Shown one piece after another: positions 53,327 through 61,186 of a stretch of DNA of 64,000 bases. Both the position numbers and the translations under genes were made by a program. Location: positions 47,774-111,773 of the forward strand of contig JARLJW010000026.1 in assembly GCA_031290985.1 (NCBI GenBank), written 5' to 3'. The notes under the pieces are model-generated. The model saw only the letters and a program-made list of their open reading frames with translations. It ran no database searches and was not told the origin of the DNA. This DNA comes from Verrucomicrobiia bacterium. GTDB taxonomy: Bacteria > Verrucomicrobiota > Verrucomicrobiia > Limisphaerales > UBA11358. The stretch's first letter is position 1, and each line of letters starts with the position of its first letter.

Positions 53327-53420
53327 GGGCCGCTGTTATTTTTCCTTTTATGCAAAATTATTGTAGCCAATGCGCCCAAAGCGAGTTAAAAATTGAAAAC
53401 AAGTAAACAAGGAATTACGA
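53327..53420. promoter_or_regulatory. Divergent promoter region of amidase and preA
   Basis: A 94-bp AT-rich spacer between divergent starts (minus at 53326, plus at 53421). A ribosome-binding AAGGA lies at 53409-53413 before preA. Control of both catabolic halves from this point is likely. No clear operator palindrome was seen. Confidence 0.5.
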
Positions 53421-54557
53421 ATGCCAACATTAGCCACCATTGTTGATGGTCTTAAACTGCCCAATCCTTTTGTCATTGGATCGGGCCCTCCGGGAACGAA
53501 TTTGAACGTTATTTCCCGCGCGTTCAAAGAGGGTTGGGGCGCGGTCATCGCCAAAACCGTGAGCTTGGATGCGTCCAAGGTCGTCAACGTGACGCCGCGT
53601 TACGGCAAGCTGCTTTCCACCGACGGCAAGGAGGTCATCGGCTGGGAAAACATCGAGCTGATCAGCGACCGGCCGTTCAAGCTGTGGGAGGATGAATTCA
53701 AGAAGTGCAAGGACATGCACCCGGACGGCGTGCTCATCGCCTCCATCATGGAGGAGTATGAGAAGGACCGCTGGGTGGAACTCGTCGAACGGACGCAGGC
53801 CTGCGGCGTGGATGCGTTTGAGCTGAATTTCTCCTGCCCGCACGGCCTGCCCGAACGCAAGATGGGCGCGGCCATGGGCCAGTGCCCGGAAATCCTCGAG
53901 GAAGTCTGCGGCTGGGTGAAAGGCGCGTCCAAAATTCCGTTCTGGGCCAAGATGACCCCGAACGTCACGCATATCGAAGATCCCAGCCGGGCCGCGCTCC
54001 AGGGCGGTGCCACCGGCCTCTCGGCCATCAACACCATCCGCAGCGTCATCGGGGTGAACCTGGACACGCTCCGGCCGGAACCAAGCGTCGAAGGCTTCAC
54101 GACGCCCGGCGGCTATTCGTCGCGCGCGGTGAAACCCATCGCGCTCCGCATGGTCATGGAGATCGCCACACTCATCCAAAAGGAATTTCCTGGCCGCTCG
54201 CTGTCCGCCATCGGCGGCGTCGAGAACGGGCGCGATGCCGCGGAGTTCATCCTGCTCGGCGGCGACACCGTGCAGGTCTGCACCGGCGTCATGAAGTTCG
54301 GCTACGAAATGGTGAAGCCCATGTGCGAAGATCTGCTCGCGTTCATGGACAAGCACAAGTTCGAGACGCTCGCCGATTTCAAGGGCAAGGCGCTGCCGTA
54401 TTTCACCACGCACGCCGACCTCGTCAGACGCCAGACCGAACGCAAGGCCGCCCAGAAGGCCGCTGCCGCCGCCGCGCCCGCCAAGAAGATGGTCCAGGCC
54501 GATGGCGAATGGAGCGGGGATGACTTCGTGAAACAATCGAACGCGCTGGCGCGCTAA
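53421..54557 (+). CDS. preA: PreA-type dihydropyrimidine dehydrogenase subunit, lacking the Fe-S domain
   Basis: 378 residues. An FMN TIM barrel of the dihydroorotate-dehydrogenase family. The DPD/PreA motif NFSCPHG with active Cys139 is intact, as are GSGPPGTN, AKTVSLDASKVVNVTPRY and the glycine-rich AIGGVENGRDAAEFILLGG. It reduces uracil/thymine to the dihydro forms, or the reverse. The typical PreA C-terminal 2[4Fe-4S] ferredoxin domain is missing; the tail is Ala-rich (QKAAAAAAPAKK). No PreT flavoprotein lies beside it, so the electron donor is unclear. A MITE-like repeat follows the stop. Confidence 0.9.
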   Translation: MPTLATIVDGLKLPNPFVIGSGPPGTNLNVISRAFKEGWGAVIAKTVSLDASKVVNVTPRYGKLLSTDGKEVIGWENIELISDRPFKLWEDEFKKCKDMHPDGVLIASIMEEYEKDRWVELVERTQACGVDAFELNFSCPHGLPERKMGAAMGQCPEILEEVCGWVKGASKIPFWAKMTPNVTHIEDPSRAALQGGATGLSAINTIRSVIGVNLDTLRPEPSVEGFTTPGGYSSRAVKPIALRMVMEIATLIQKEFPGRSLSAIGGVENGRDAAEFILLGGDTVQVCTGVMKFGYEMVKPMCEDLLAFMDKHKFETLADFKGKALPYFTTHADLVRRQTERKAAQKAAAAAAPAKKMVQADGEWSGDDFVKQSNALAR

Positions 54558-54560
54558 AAG

Positions 54561-54690
54561 CACCAAAATCCAAGCTCCAACATCCAGAGAAATTTCAAAC
54601 ACCAAAGTCCAAATCAAGTGATCTGCTATTCCCATTGGTTATTGAAACTTGGAGCTTCTCTGGAGCTTGGAGATTGGTGATTGGAGCTTT
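54561..54690. repeat. MITE-like inverted repeat, copy 2
   Basis: Fills the preA-prpD spacer. Left arm CTCCAACATCCAGAGAAA (54575-54592); right arm CTTCTCTGGAGCTTGGAG (54655-54672), flanked by TCCAA/TTGGA words. The mRNA of the two genes would carry a ~130-nt hairpin here. Confidence 0.85.
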
Positions 54691-54696
54691 ATCTAA

Positions 54697-56193
54697 ATGA
54701 TCACCCATCACGTCAAGGTTTCGCCGTCGAAAGTCGCTCTGCCCAAAGGCGACCAACTGGCCTGGAAAATCGCCGCCGTTGCCACGGACAAGACCACGAT
54801 TGACTCCGCCGCGGGCGAAATGGTCATCAACCGGATCATCGACAATGCCGCCGTGGCGTTGGCGGCGATCAATCGCACGCCTGTGGCCAACGCCCGCACC
54901 CAGGCGCTCGCGCATCCGCGGGCACAGGGCGCAGCCGTGTTCGGCCTGCCCGCCTCGCAGCGTTTTGATTGCGAATGGGCGGCCTGGACGAACGGCGTAG
55001 CCGTGCGCGAGTTGGACATGCACGACACGTTTCTTGCGGCGGATTATTCGCATCCCGGCGACAACATTCCCCCGCTCCTCGCGGTCGCGCAGCAATGCGG
55101 TCGCAGCGGCGCGGACCTGCTGCGCGGGCTGCTCGTTGGCTACGAGATCCAGATGGATTTGGTGCGCGCCATCTGCCTGCACGAGTACAAGAAGGATCAC
55201 ATCGCGCATCTCTGTCCGTCCGTTGCCGCCGGCATCGGCGCGATGCTCGGGCTGAACACCGACACGGTTTATCAGGCGGTGCATGTCGGATTTTCCACGC
55301 GACAATCGCGCAAGGGCGAGATTTCGAGCTGGAAGGCTTACGCGCCCGCGCACGCCGGCAAGCTGGCGGTCGAGGCCGTTGACCGGGCGATGCGCGGCGA
55401 AAAAAGTCCGTCGCCGATTTACGAGGGCGAGGACAGCGTCATCGCGTGGATGCTTGGCGGGAAGAACGCCAGTTACAACGTACCCCTGCCCGCGCCCGGC
55501 GAACCATGTCGCGCCATTCTGGATTCCTATACCAAGGAACATTCCGCCGAATATCAGGCACAGGCGTGGATCGACCTCGCGTTCAAACTCCGCCCGCAGA
55601 TCGCCGACCTGAAGGCCATCCGCGAGATCATCATCCACACCAGCCATCACACGCATTTCGTCATCGGCACCGGCGCGGGCGACCCGCAGAAGTCCGACCC
55701 GAACGCGAGCCGCGAGACGCTGGATCACAGCATCATGTTCATCTTCGCTTCGGCGTTGCACACCGGTTTCTGGCATCATGTTAAAAGCTACGCGCCCGAA
55801 GTCGCGAAGCATCCCGAGGTCATCGCGCTCTGGAAAAAGATCACCACGCGCGAAGATGCGGAGTGGACCCGGCGGTATCATTCCATTGATCCGAATGAAA
55901 AAGCCTTTGGCGGTCGCGTGGAAATCATTTTCAACGATGGCAAAAAAATCACGGATGAAATCGCCGTGGCGAATGCCCATCCGCTCGGCGCAAAGCCATT
56001 CGTCCGTGCGAATTACATCCACAAATTTGAAACGCTCACCGAAGACGTGCTTTCCAAGGACGAGTCGAAGCGATTTTTGCAGCTTATCCAACGCCTGCCG
56101 CAACTGACAGCGGCGGAAGTTGGGGAACTGAACGTAGCGTTGCCGCCCAACAAACTGACTTGTGCGACGCGTGATCAAAGAGGAATCTTTTAA
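54697..56193 (+). CDS. prpD: MmgE/PrpD family 2-methylcitrate dehydratase
   Basis: 498 residues. A full-length MmgE/PrpD-fold protein: helical domain with TIDSAAGEMVINRIIDNAAVALAAINR, AAWTNGVAVRELDMHDTFLAADYSHPGDNIPPLLA (the HPGDNI motif), and a C-terminal alpha/beta domain ending near TRDQRGIF. PrpD dehydrates 2-methylcitrate to 2-methyl-cis-aconitate. The order prpD-prpB-prpC and mmsA supports propionyl-CoA breakdown. Family members also include aconitate decarboxylases, which context does not favour. Confidence 0.92.
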   Translation: MITHHVKVSPSKVALPKGDQLAWKIAAVATDKTTIDSAAGEMVINRIIDNAAVALAAINRTPVANARTQALAHPRAQGAAVFGLPASQRFDCEWAAWTNGVAVRELDMHDTFLAADYSHPGDNIPPLLAVAQQCGRSGADLLRGLLVGYEIQMDLVRAICLHEYKKDHIAHLCPSVAAGIGAMLGLNTDTVYQAVHVGFSTRQSRKGEISSWKAYAPAHAGKLAVEAVDRAMRGEKSPSPIYEGEDSVIAWMLGGKNASYNVPLPAPGEPCRAILDSYTKEHSAEYQAQAWIDLAFKLRPQIADLKAIREIIIHTSHHTHFVIGTGAGDPQKSDPNASRETLDHSIMFIFASALHTGFWHHVKSYAPEVAKHPEVIALWKKITTREDAEWTRRYHSIDPNEKAFGGRVEIIFNDGKKITDEIAVANAHPLGAKPFVRANYIHKFETLTEDVLSKDESKRFLQLIQRLPQLTAAEVGELNVALPPNKLTCATRDQRGIF

Positions 56194-56252
56194 ATCATGA
56201 ATCCCCGCCGCGAATTTCAAACCTTGTTTCGTCATGACCGGACAGGACGTGT

Positions 56253-56384
56253 CTTGGACTGCGGCGGGAATCCCGCAGAGCGGGAGCCACGCCGCTTTGT
56301 GCGGGCGATAATTGTCCGGATAAAGAATGGCCTTCGTGCGTTCGAAAGCGGTGTCGCCGCTGCGCTTTGCCACCGCAGTCCAAA
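56253..56384. repeat. Second inverted-repeat element, prpD-prpB spacer
   Basis: Perfect 11-bp terminal inverted repeats TTGGACTGCGG (56254-56264) and CCGCAGTCCAA (56373-56383) bound a ~130-bp segment. Inside, GGCGGGAATCCCGC and CGGGAGCC pair partly. It is unrelated in sequence to the CTCCAACATCC family but has the same size and position. Confidence 0.8.
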
Positions 56385-56418
56385 ATCGTCACCCGAACCA
56401 ATCTAAATTTCACCCAGA

Positions 56419-57312
56419 ATGCTCACCTCAAAAAAATCCGCCGCCGAAAAACGCAAAGCATTCCGCGCCGCCCTCAAGACCGGCAAACTGCTGCGCCTGC
56501 CCGGGGCGTTTTCCCCGCTCGTGGCCATGGCCATCCAGCGTCATGGTTTCGAAGGTGTTTATGTTTCCGGCGCGGCCTTGTCGGCAGATTTAGGCCTGCC
56601 CGACATCGGACTCACCACCCTTTCTGAAGTCGCGGCGCGCGGCGGTGCGATTGCCCGGTCGACGGATTTGCCTGCGCTCATTGATGCGGATACCGGGTTT
56701 GGTGAGGCGCTGAACATGGCGCGCACGATTCAGACTTTTGAAGATGCCGGATTGAGCGGCTGCCATCTCGAAGACCAGGTGAATCCCAAACGCTGCGGTC
56801 ATCTCGACGGCAAATCGCTCGTCACCCCCCAGGCGATGGTGGAAAAAATCCGCGCCGCCGCCGGCGCCCGGCGTGACAAGAATTTTCTAATCATGGCGCG
56901 CACGGATGCGCGCGCTTCCGAGGGCCTGAAGGGTGCCATCGCCCGCGCCAAGACGTATGTCGATGCCGGGGCAGATGCCATTTTCCCTGAAGCGCTGGCG
57001 GATGAGGGCGAATTCGAAAAATTCCGCAAAGCCATCAAGGTTCCCCTGCTCGCCAACATGACCGAGTTTGGCAAAAGCAAAATATTGTCCGCCAAGCAGC
57101 TTTCCGAGCTTGGCTTCAACCTCGTCATTTATCCCGTGACGACGTTGCGGTTGGCCATGAAAGCCATCGAGGATGGGTTGGCGACGATCAAAAAAGAAGG
57201 CAGTCAGGCGTCACTGGTCGGCGACATGCAGACGCGGGCGGAGCTTTACGAACTGCTGCGGTACGAGGATTACGCGAAGTTCGACAAGGACATCTTCAAT
57301 TTCAAACTGTAA
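56419..57312 (+). CDS. prpB: 2-Methylisocitrate lyase
   Basis: A 297-residue TIM-barrel lyase of the ICL/PEP-mutase family that cleaves 2-methylisocitrate to pyruvate and succinate. The catalytic loop KRCGH (K124-H128) is intact, as are LIDADTGFGEALN and HLEDQVNPKRCGHLDGK. Length and motif favour PrpB over isocitrate lyase. It sits between prpD and prpC with spacers occupied by repeats. Confidence 0.94.
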   Translation: MLTSKKSAAEKRKAFRAALKTGKLLRLPGAFSPLVAMAIQRHGFEGVYVSGAALSADLGLPDIGLTTLSEVAARGGAIARSTDLPALIDADTGFGEALNMARTIQTFEDAGLSGCHLEDQVNPKRCGHLDGKSLVTPQAMVEKIRAAAGARRDKNFLIMARTDARASEGLKGAIARAKTYVDAGADAIFPEALADEGEFEKFRKAIKVPLLANMTEFGKSKILSAKQLSELGFNLVIYPVTTLRLAMKAIEDGLATIKKEGSQASLVGDMQTRAELYELLRYEDYAKFDKDIFNFKL

Positions 57313-57330
57313 CAAGTATTGTGAAAATGA

Positions 57331-57462
57331 AACATCCAAGCACCAAGCTCCAACATCCAGAGAACATCCAAGCATCAAGCTCCAAAACGAGCAACTTGCG
57401 CATGGTATTGGATGTTGGTTATTGGAACTTCTCTGGAGCTTGGATGTTGGTACTTGGAATTT
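57331..57462. repeat. MITE-like inverted repeat, copy 3
   Basis: Left arm CTCCAACATCCAGAGAA (57348-57364). Right arm TTCTCTGGAGCTTGGATG (57429-57446). It fills most of the prpB-prpC spacer; a GGAGG ribosome site for prpC follows at 57476-57480. Confidence 0.85.
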
Positions 57463-57487
57463 CCACGCCTTGATTGGAGGTTTAATT

Positions 57488-58624
57488 ATGAGTACCGACA
57501 TAACCATCCATCGTGGCCTCGACGGCGTTGTGGTCGATACGACGCGCATCTCGAAAGTGATGCCGGAGATCAACTCGCTGGTGTACGCCGGTTATCCGGT
57601 GCAGGACCTGTGCGAGTGCTGCCACTTCGAAGAAGTCGCGTGGCTCATGTGGCATGGTGAACTGCCGACGGCCAAGCAACTCGCTGATTTCATGGCCTTG
57701 GGACGCGGCCAGCGCGAAATCAGCAAAGACCTCCTGTCCGTGATCCAAAAATCTCCGCGTACGGCGCATCCGATGGATGTATTGCGGACCGCCGTGAGCT
57801 TTCTGGGAATGGAGGACACGGAACTCGACAAGACTGATGCGGCCACGAATCTAAAGCGCTCCATCAGCATGATGGCGAAGATTCCCACGATGATCGCGGC
57901 GTTTTATCGTTTGCGCAAAGGACAGGATTTCATTCCGCCGCGCAGCGACCTCGGGTTTGTTGAAAATTTTTTCAATATGATCTTCGGCAGGGTGCCCGCG
58001 CCGGAAGTCGTCCATGCGTTTGAAGTTTCACTGATCCTTTACGCCGAACACGGTTTCAATGCCTCGACCTTCACCGCGCGCACGGTGGTTTCCAGCTTGT
58101 CGGACATCTACAGCGGCGTGGTTGGCGGCATCGCGTCGCTCAAAGGACCGTTGCATGGCGGTGCGAACGAGGCAGTCATGCACATGCTGCTGGAAGTCGG
58201 CGAGCCGGCGCGTGCCAAGGAATGGATGCTCACCGCGCTGCGCGAACATCGCGTGGTCATGGGCTTCGGCCATCGCGTCTATAAAAACGGCGACTCACGC
58301 GTGCCGACGATGAAAAAATACATGCGCGAGATGGCCAAGTTCACCGGCAACGAAAAGTGGCTGGAAATCGCGGAAATCCTTGAGACCACGATGCGCGAAC
58401 AAAAAAACATCCATCCGAACCTGGATTTCCCGAGCGGACCCGCCTATTACATGATGGGCTTTGATATCGACATGTTTACGCCGTTCTTTGTGATGGCTCG
58501 CATCACCGGCTGGACGGCGCATATCATGGAGCAACTGGCGGATAATCGGCTGATTAGGCCGTTGTCGCAATATGATGGGCCGGCGCAGCGGATTGTGATG
58601 CCATTAAAGCAACGTGGAATTTGA
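57488..58624 (+). CDS. prpC: 2-Methylcitrate synthase/citrate synthase
   Basis: 378 residues, the size of short citrate/methylcitrate synthases. Catalytic motifs are GPLHGGANEAVM (His), GFGHRVYKNGDSR (His) and HPNLDFPSGPAYYMMGF (Asp). It condenses propionyl-CoA (or acetyl-CoA) with oxaloacetate. Assignment to methylcitrate rather than citrate synthase rests on prpD/prpB context. The ATG at 57488 follows a good GGAGG site seven bases upstream. Confidence 0.92.
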   Translation: MSTDITIHRGLDGVVVDTTRISKVMPEINSLVYAGYPVQDLCECCHFEEVAWLMWHGELPTAKQLADFMALGRGQREISKDLLSVIQKSPRTAHPMDVLRTAVSFLGMEDTELDKTDAATNLKRSISMMAKIPTMIAAFYRLRKGQDFIPPRSDLGFVENFFNMIFGRVPAPEVVHAFEVSLILYAEHGFNASTFTARTVVSSLSDIYSGVVGGIASLKGPLHGGANEAVMHMLLEVGEPARAKEWMLTALREHRVVMGFGHRVYKNGDSRVPTMKKYMREMAKFTGNEKWLEIAEILETTMREQKNIHPNLDFPSGPAYYMMGFDIDMFTPFFVMARITGWTAHIMEQLADNRLIRPLSQYDGPAQRIVMPLKQRGI

Positions 58625-58651
58625 ACTAGATATTAGACACTCAATCACCCT

Positions 58652-58999
58652 GTGAACATTCTAAACCGATTCCGCCCACAACACCGACCAGGACTACGAT
58701 ATTCAGAAGAGGCGCGTTCTTGGGCGAAGGTTTATTTCCCGGAATCGCACCAAAGAATTGCAGCAGTTGTCGCGGGCATTTTATGCGAGCAGACTGGCGC
58801 AGCATTTTCAGATGTTCGCGGTTCCAGTCATTTTATTGAGGACATTGGGGTTTATGACCTTTTCGACACCGTTGATTATTCGACAACCGTCCAACAAGAA
58901 TTTCAACTGGTGATCCCAGAGTGTGACTTGGCAAAAATTCATCGCATCTCGGATTTGGTGGAATATTTACATAAGCAAATTAACAAGGAGACCGCCTAA
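58652..58999 (+). CDS. Acyl-carrier-like protein lacking the phosphopantetheine serine
   Basis: 115 residues, GTG start. Residues ~33-110 follow the acyl carrier protein pattern: an N-terminal helix, then FIEDIGVYDLFDTVDYSTTV, QQEFQLVIPECDLAKIHRISDLVEYLHK. The canonical DSLD site is replaced by D69-L70-F71-D72, so the Ser that carries 4'-phosphopantetheine is absent. A ~30-residue N-terminal extension precedes the domain. It lies between prpC and mmsA, 5 bp before the latter. It may be a scaffold or regulatory subunit. Whether it is ACP-derived rests on pattern only. Confidence 0.6.
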   Translation: MNILNRFRPQHRPGLRYSEEARSWAKVYFPESHQRIAAVVAGILCEQTGAAFSDVRGSSHFIEDIGVYDLFDTVDYSTTVQQEFQLVIPECDLAKIHRISDLVEYLHKQINKETA

Positions 59000-59004
59000 A
59001 TTTT

Positions 59005-60504
59005 ATGAGCAAAACACTCGAACCCTGTCCCTTTTTCATCGGCGGCGAATGGCTGCAGCCCAAGCTTGCCGGCACGCCGGTTTTCAACCCGTCCATTGGC
59101 GAAGTCATCGCCGAATGCCCCATTGGCACGGTGGCGGAGGTGAATGCCGCCGTCGAAGCCGCCCAGGCCGCCTTTCCGGCGTGGATGGAAACGCCGCCGG
59201 TGGAACGCGCCCGCATCCTCGGCCGCTTCAAGCTGTTGATGGAGGATAATTTTGAGGACATCGTCCGCAGCAACACGCGCGAACACGGCAAGACGCTGGT
59301 GGAATCCCGCGGCGACGTGAAGCGCGGCATGGAAGTCATCGAGTTCGCGCTTGGCGTGCCGTCATTGATGATGGGCGAGGTGCTGGAGAACATCGCGCGC
59401 GGCATTGATTGCGAGGCCATCCGCCAGCCGCTCGGCGTGTGCGTGGGCATCACGCCGTTCAATTTTCCGGCGATGGTTCCGCTGTGGATGTATCCCATCG
59501 CCATCGCCTGCGGCAACACCTATGTCCTGAAGCCGAGCGAGAAAGTCCCGCTCACGGCCATCAAGATCGCCAGGTTGCTTGAAAAGGCCGGCCTGCCCAA
59601 GGGCGTGCTGAACATCGTTCACGGCGGACGCGAAGTCGTGGACGCCCTGCTCACGCATCCCAAGGTGAAGGCGATTTCGTTCGTCGGCTCCACGCCGATC
59701 GCGCGCTACATCTACGAAGTCGGCACCAAGCACGGCAAGCGGGTGCAGTCCAACGGCGGCGCGAAGAATTACGTCATCATCATGCCCGATGCGGATGTGG
59801 AGAACTCCACGCGCGGCGTCATCGAAGCCGCGTTCGGCTGCGCGGGTGAACGCTGCATGGCGGGCTCAACGGCGGTGATCGTCGGCGCGGCGGAGAAAAC
59901 GGTTTTGCCCACGCTGGTGGAAGCGACCAAGCGCATCAGGGTCGGCCCGACCGATCGCGAAGCGCAGCCGGACATGGGCGCGGTCATCACCAAGCAACAT
60001 CGCGATCGCGTGCAGGAATTGATCAGCCTCGGCGAACAACAGGGTGCCAAAGTCCTGGCCGATGGACGCAGCGTGAAGGTCAGCGAGGCGCCGAACGGCT
60101 TTTATGTCGGCGCAACGATCTTGGACCACGTCCAGAACGGCATGACCGTGGCGAAGGAGGAAATTTTCGGCCCGGTGCTGAACGTGATGCACATGGAAGA
60201 TCTCGGCAAGGCCATCGAACTGGCGAACAAGTCCATGTATGGCAACGGCGCGTCCATCTTCACGCGCTCCGGCAAGGCGGCGCGCGAGTTCAAGCACAGC
60301 GCCAAGGCGGGGATGATCGGCATCAACATCGGCGTGCCGGCCTCGATGGCGTGGTTTCCGTTCAACGGCTGGGATGAATCCTTTTTCGGCGACCTGCACA
60401 TGCAGGGCCGCGAAGGCGTGCAATTTTTCACGCAACAAAAAGTTACCACGAGCCGCTGGTTTAGCTATGGTGAAGGGGATATCTGGCATACGGAAAAGAA
60501 ATGA
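59005..60504 (+). CDS. mmsA: CoA-acylating methylmalonate-semialdehyde dehydrogenase
   Basis: 499 residues. An aldehyde dehydrogenase of the MMSDH group: PFNFPAMVPLWM, TFEAAL-type linker region, cofactor SFVGSTPIARYIYEVG, catalytic Cys284 in GCAGERCMAGS, and a C-terminus matching MMSDH (SMAWFPFNGWDESFFGDL). It oxidises malonate or methylmalonate semialdehyde, with loss of CO2, to acetyl-CoA or propionyl-CoA. It links beta-alanine and beta-aminoisobutyrate from pyrimidines to the methylcitrate cycle. A possible ribosome site AAGGAG lies in the end of the upstream gene. Confidence 0.95.
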   Translation: MSKTLEPCPFFIGGEWLQPKLAGTPVFNPSIGEVIAECPIGTVAEVNAAVEAAQAAFPAWMETPPVERARILGRFKLLMEDNFEDIVRSNTREHGKTLVESRGDVKRGMEVIEFALGVPSLMMGEVLENIARGIDCEAIRQPLGVCVGITPFNFPAMVPLWMYPIAIACGNTYVLKPSEKVPLTAIKIARLLEKAGLPKGVLNIVHGGREVVDALLTHPKVKAISFVGSTPIARYIYEVGTKHGKRVQSNGGAKNYVIIMPDADVENSTRGVIEAAFGCAGERCMAGSTAVIVGAAEKTVLPTLVEATKRIRVGPTDREAQPDMGAVITKQHRDRVQELISLGEQQGAKVLADGRSVKVSEAPNGFYVGATILDHVQNGMTVAKEEIFGPVLNVMHMEDLGKAIELANKSMYGNGASIFTRSGKAAREFKHSAKAGMIGINIGVPASMAWFPFNGWDESFFGDLHMQGREGVQFFTQQKVTTSRWFSYGEGDIWHTEKK

Positions 60505-60517
60505 CGAATTTGGGGTT

Positions 60518-61177
60518 ATGGCCAACATAAGGACCAAAGAGACAAAAACGACCGGAAGGGACGGACGTCCTTTATCGTCGTTAACGTCTCTTCCGTCGCT
60601 TACCAAGGACGCGCCGGCCGGCTTTATCCCGCCGCATGGCGGCTACAAGAAACTTCTTTCGTATCACAAGGCCTTGGTCGTCTTTGATGCCACGCTTTAT
60701 TTCTGTGACCGTTTTATAGACAAAAAGTCGCGCACACACGACCAGATGGTGCAGGCCGCCCGCTCCGGCAAACAAAACATTCTGGAAGGCAGCCAGGCCA
60801 GCGGCACTTCCAAGGAGACGGAAATCAAACTGACGAGCGTCGCCCGTTCCAGCCAGGAGGAATTGATTGAGGACTACCGCGACTTCATGCGCAGCCACGG
60901 TATTGAAGAATGGACGCCGGAACATCCTTATGCACTCCGCCTGCGGGAACTGAATCGCACCGAGAATGCAAACTATAAGACGTTTCGGAAAGGCATTGAA
61001 CATCCTGATCCGGCAATTTGTGCAAATGTCATTATTGGCTTGATCAAGGTGACTTGCTACCTTCTCGACCAGCAGTTGCGTCGGCTGGAACAAGATTTTC
61101 TCAACGAGGGTGGGCTGCGCGAGCGAATGACGCGCGCCCGCCTGGCAGTCCGCGCCACGCGACCACCCCGCCAATGA
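60518..61177 (+). CDS. Four-helix-bundle (S23-like) suffix-domain protein
   Basis: About 219 residues. A four-helix-bundle/S23-related protein (KKLLSYHKALVVFDATLYFCDRFI, then ARSGKQNILEGSQASGTSKETEIKLTSVARSSQEELIEDY) with the suffix extension ending YLLDQQLRRLEQDFL. These proteins are widespread, of unknown function, and often near mobile or repeat DNA. The first ~27 residues derive from an imperfect inverted repeat (AAGAGAC...GTCTCTT) rather than from the family fold. It interrupts the catabolic run between mmsA and hydA with no evident metabolic role. Confidence 0.8.
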   Translation: MANIRTKETKTTGRDGRPLSSLTSLPSLTKDAPAGFIPPHGGYKKLLSYHKALVVFDATLYFCDRFIDKKSRTHDQMVQAARSGKQNILEGSQASGTSKETEIKLTSVARSSQEELIEDYRDFMRSHGIEEWTPEHPYALRLRELNRTENANYKTFRKGIEHPDPAICANVIIGLIKVTCYLLDQQLRRLEQDFLNEGGLRERMTRARLAVRATRPPRQ

Positions 61178-61186
61178 TAAACATTT

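Noticed and set aside
56419..57312. Isocitrate lyase (glyoxylate shunt with malate synthase)
   Set aside because: The length (297 aa), KRCGH context and neighbouring prpC/prpD favour methylisocitrate lyase; isocitrate lyases are larger.
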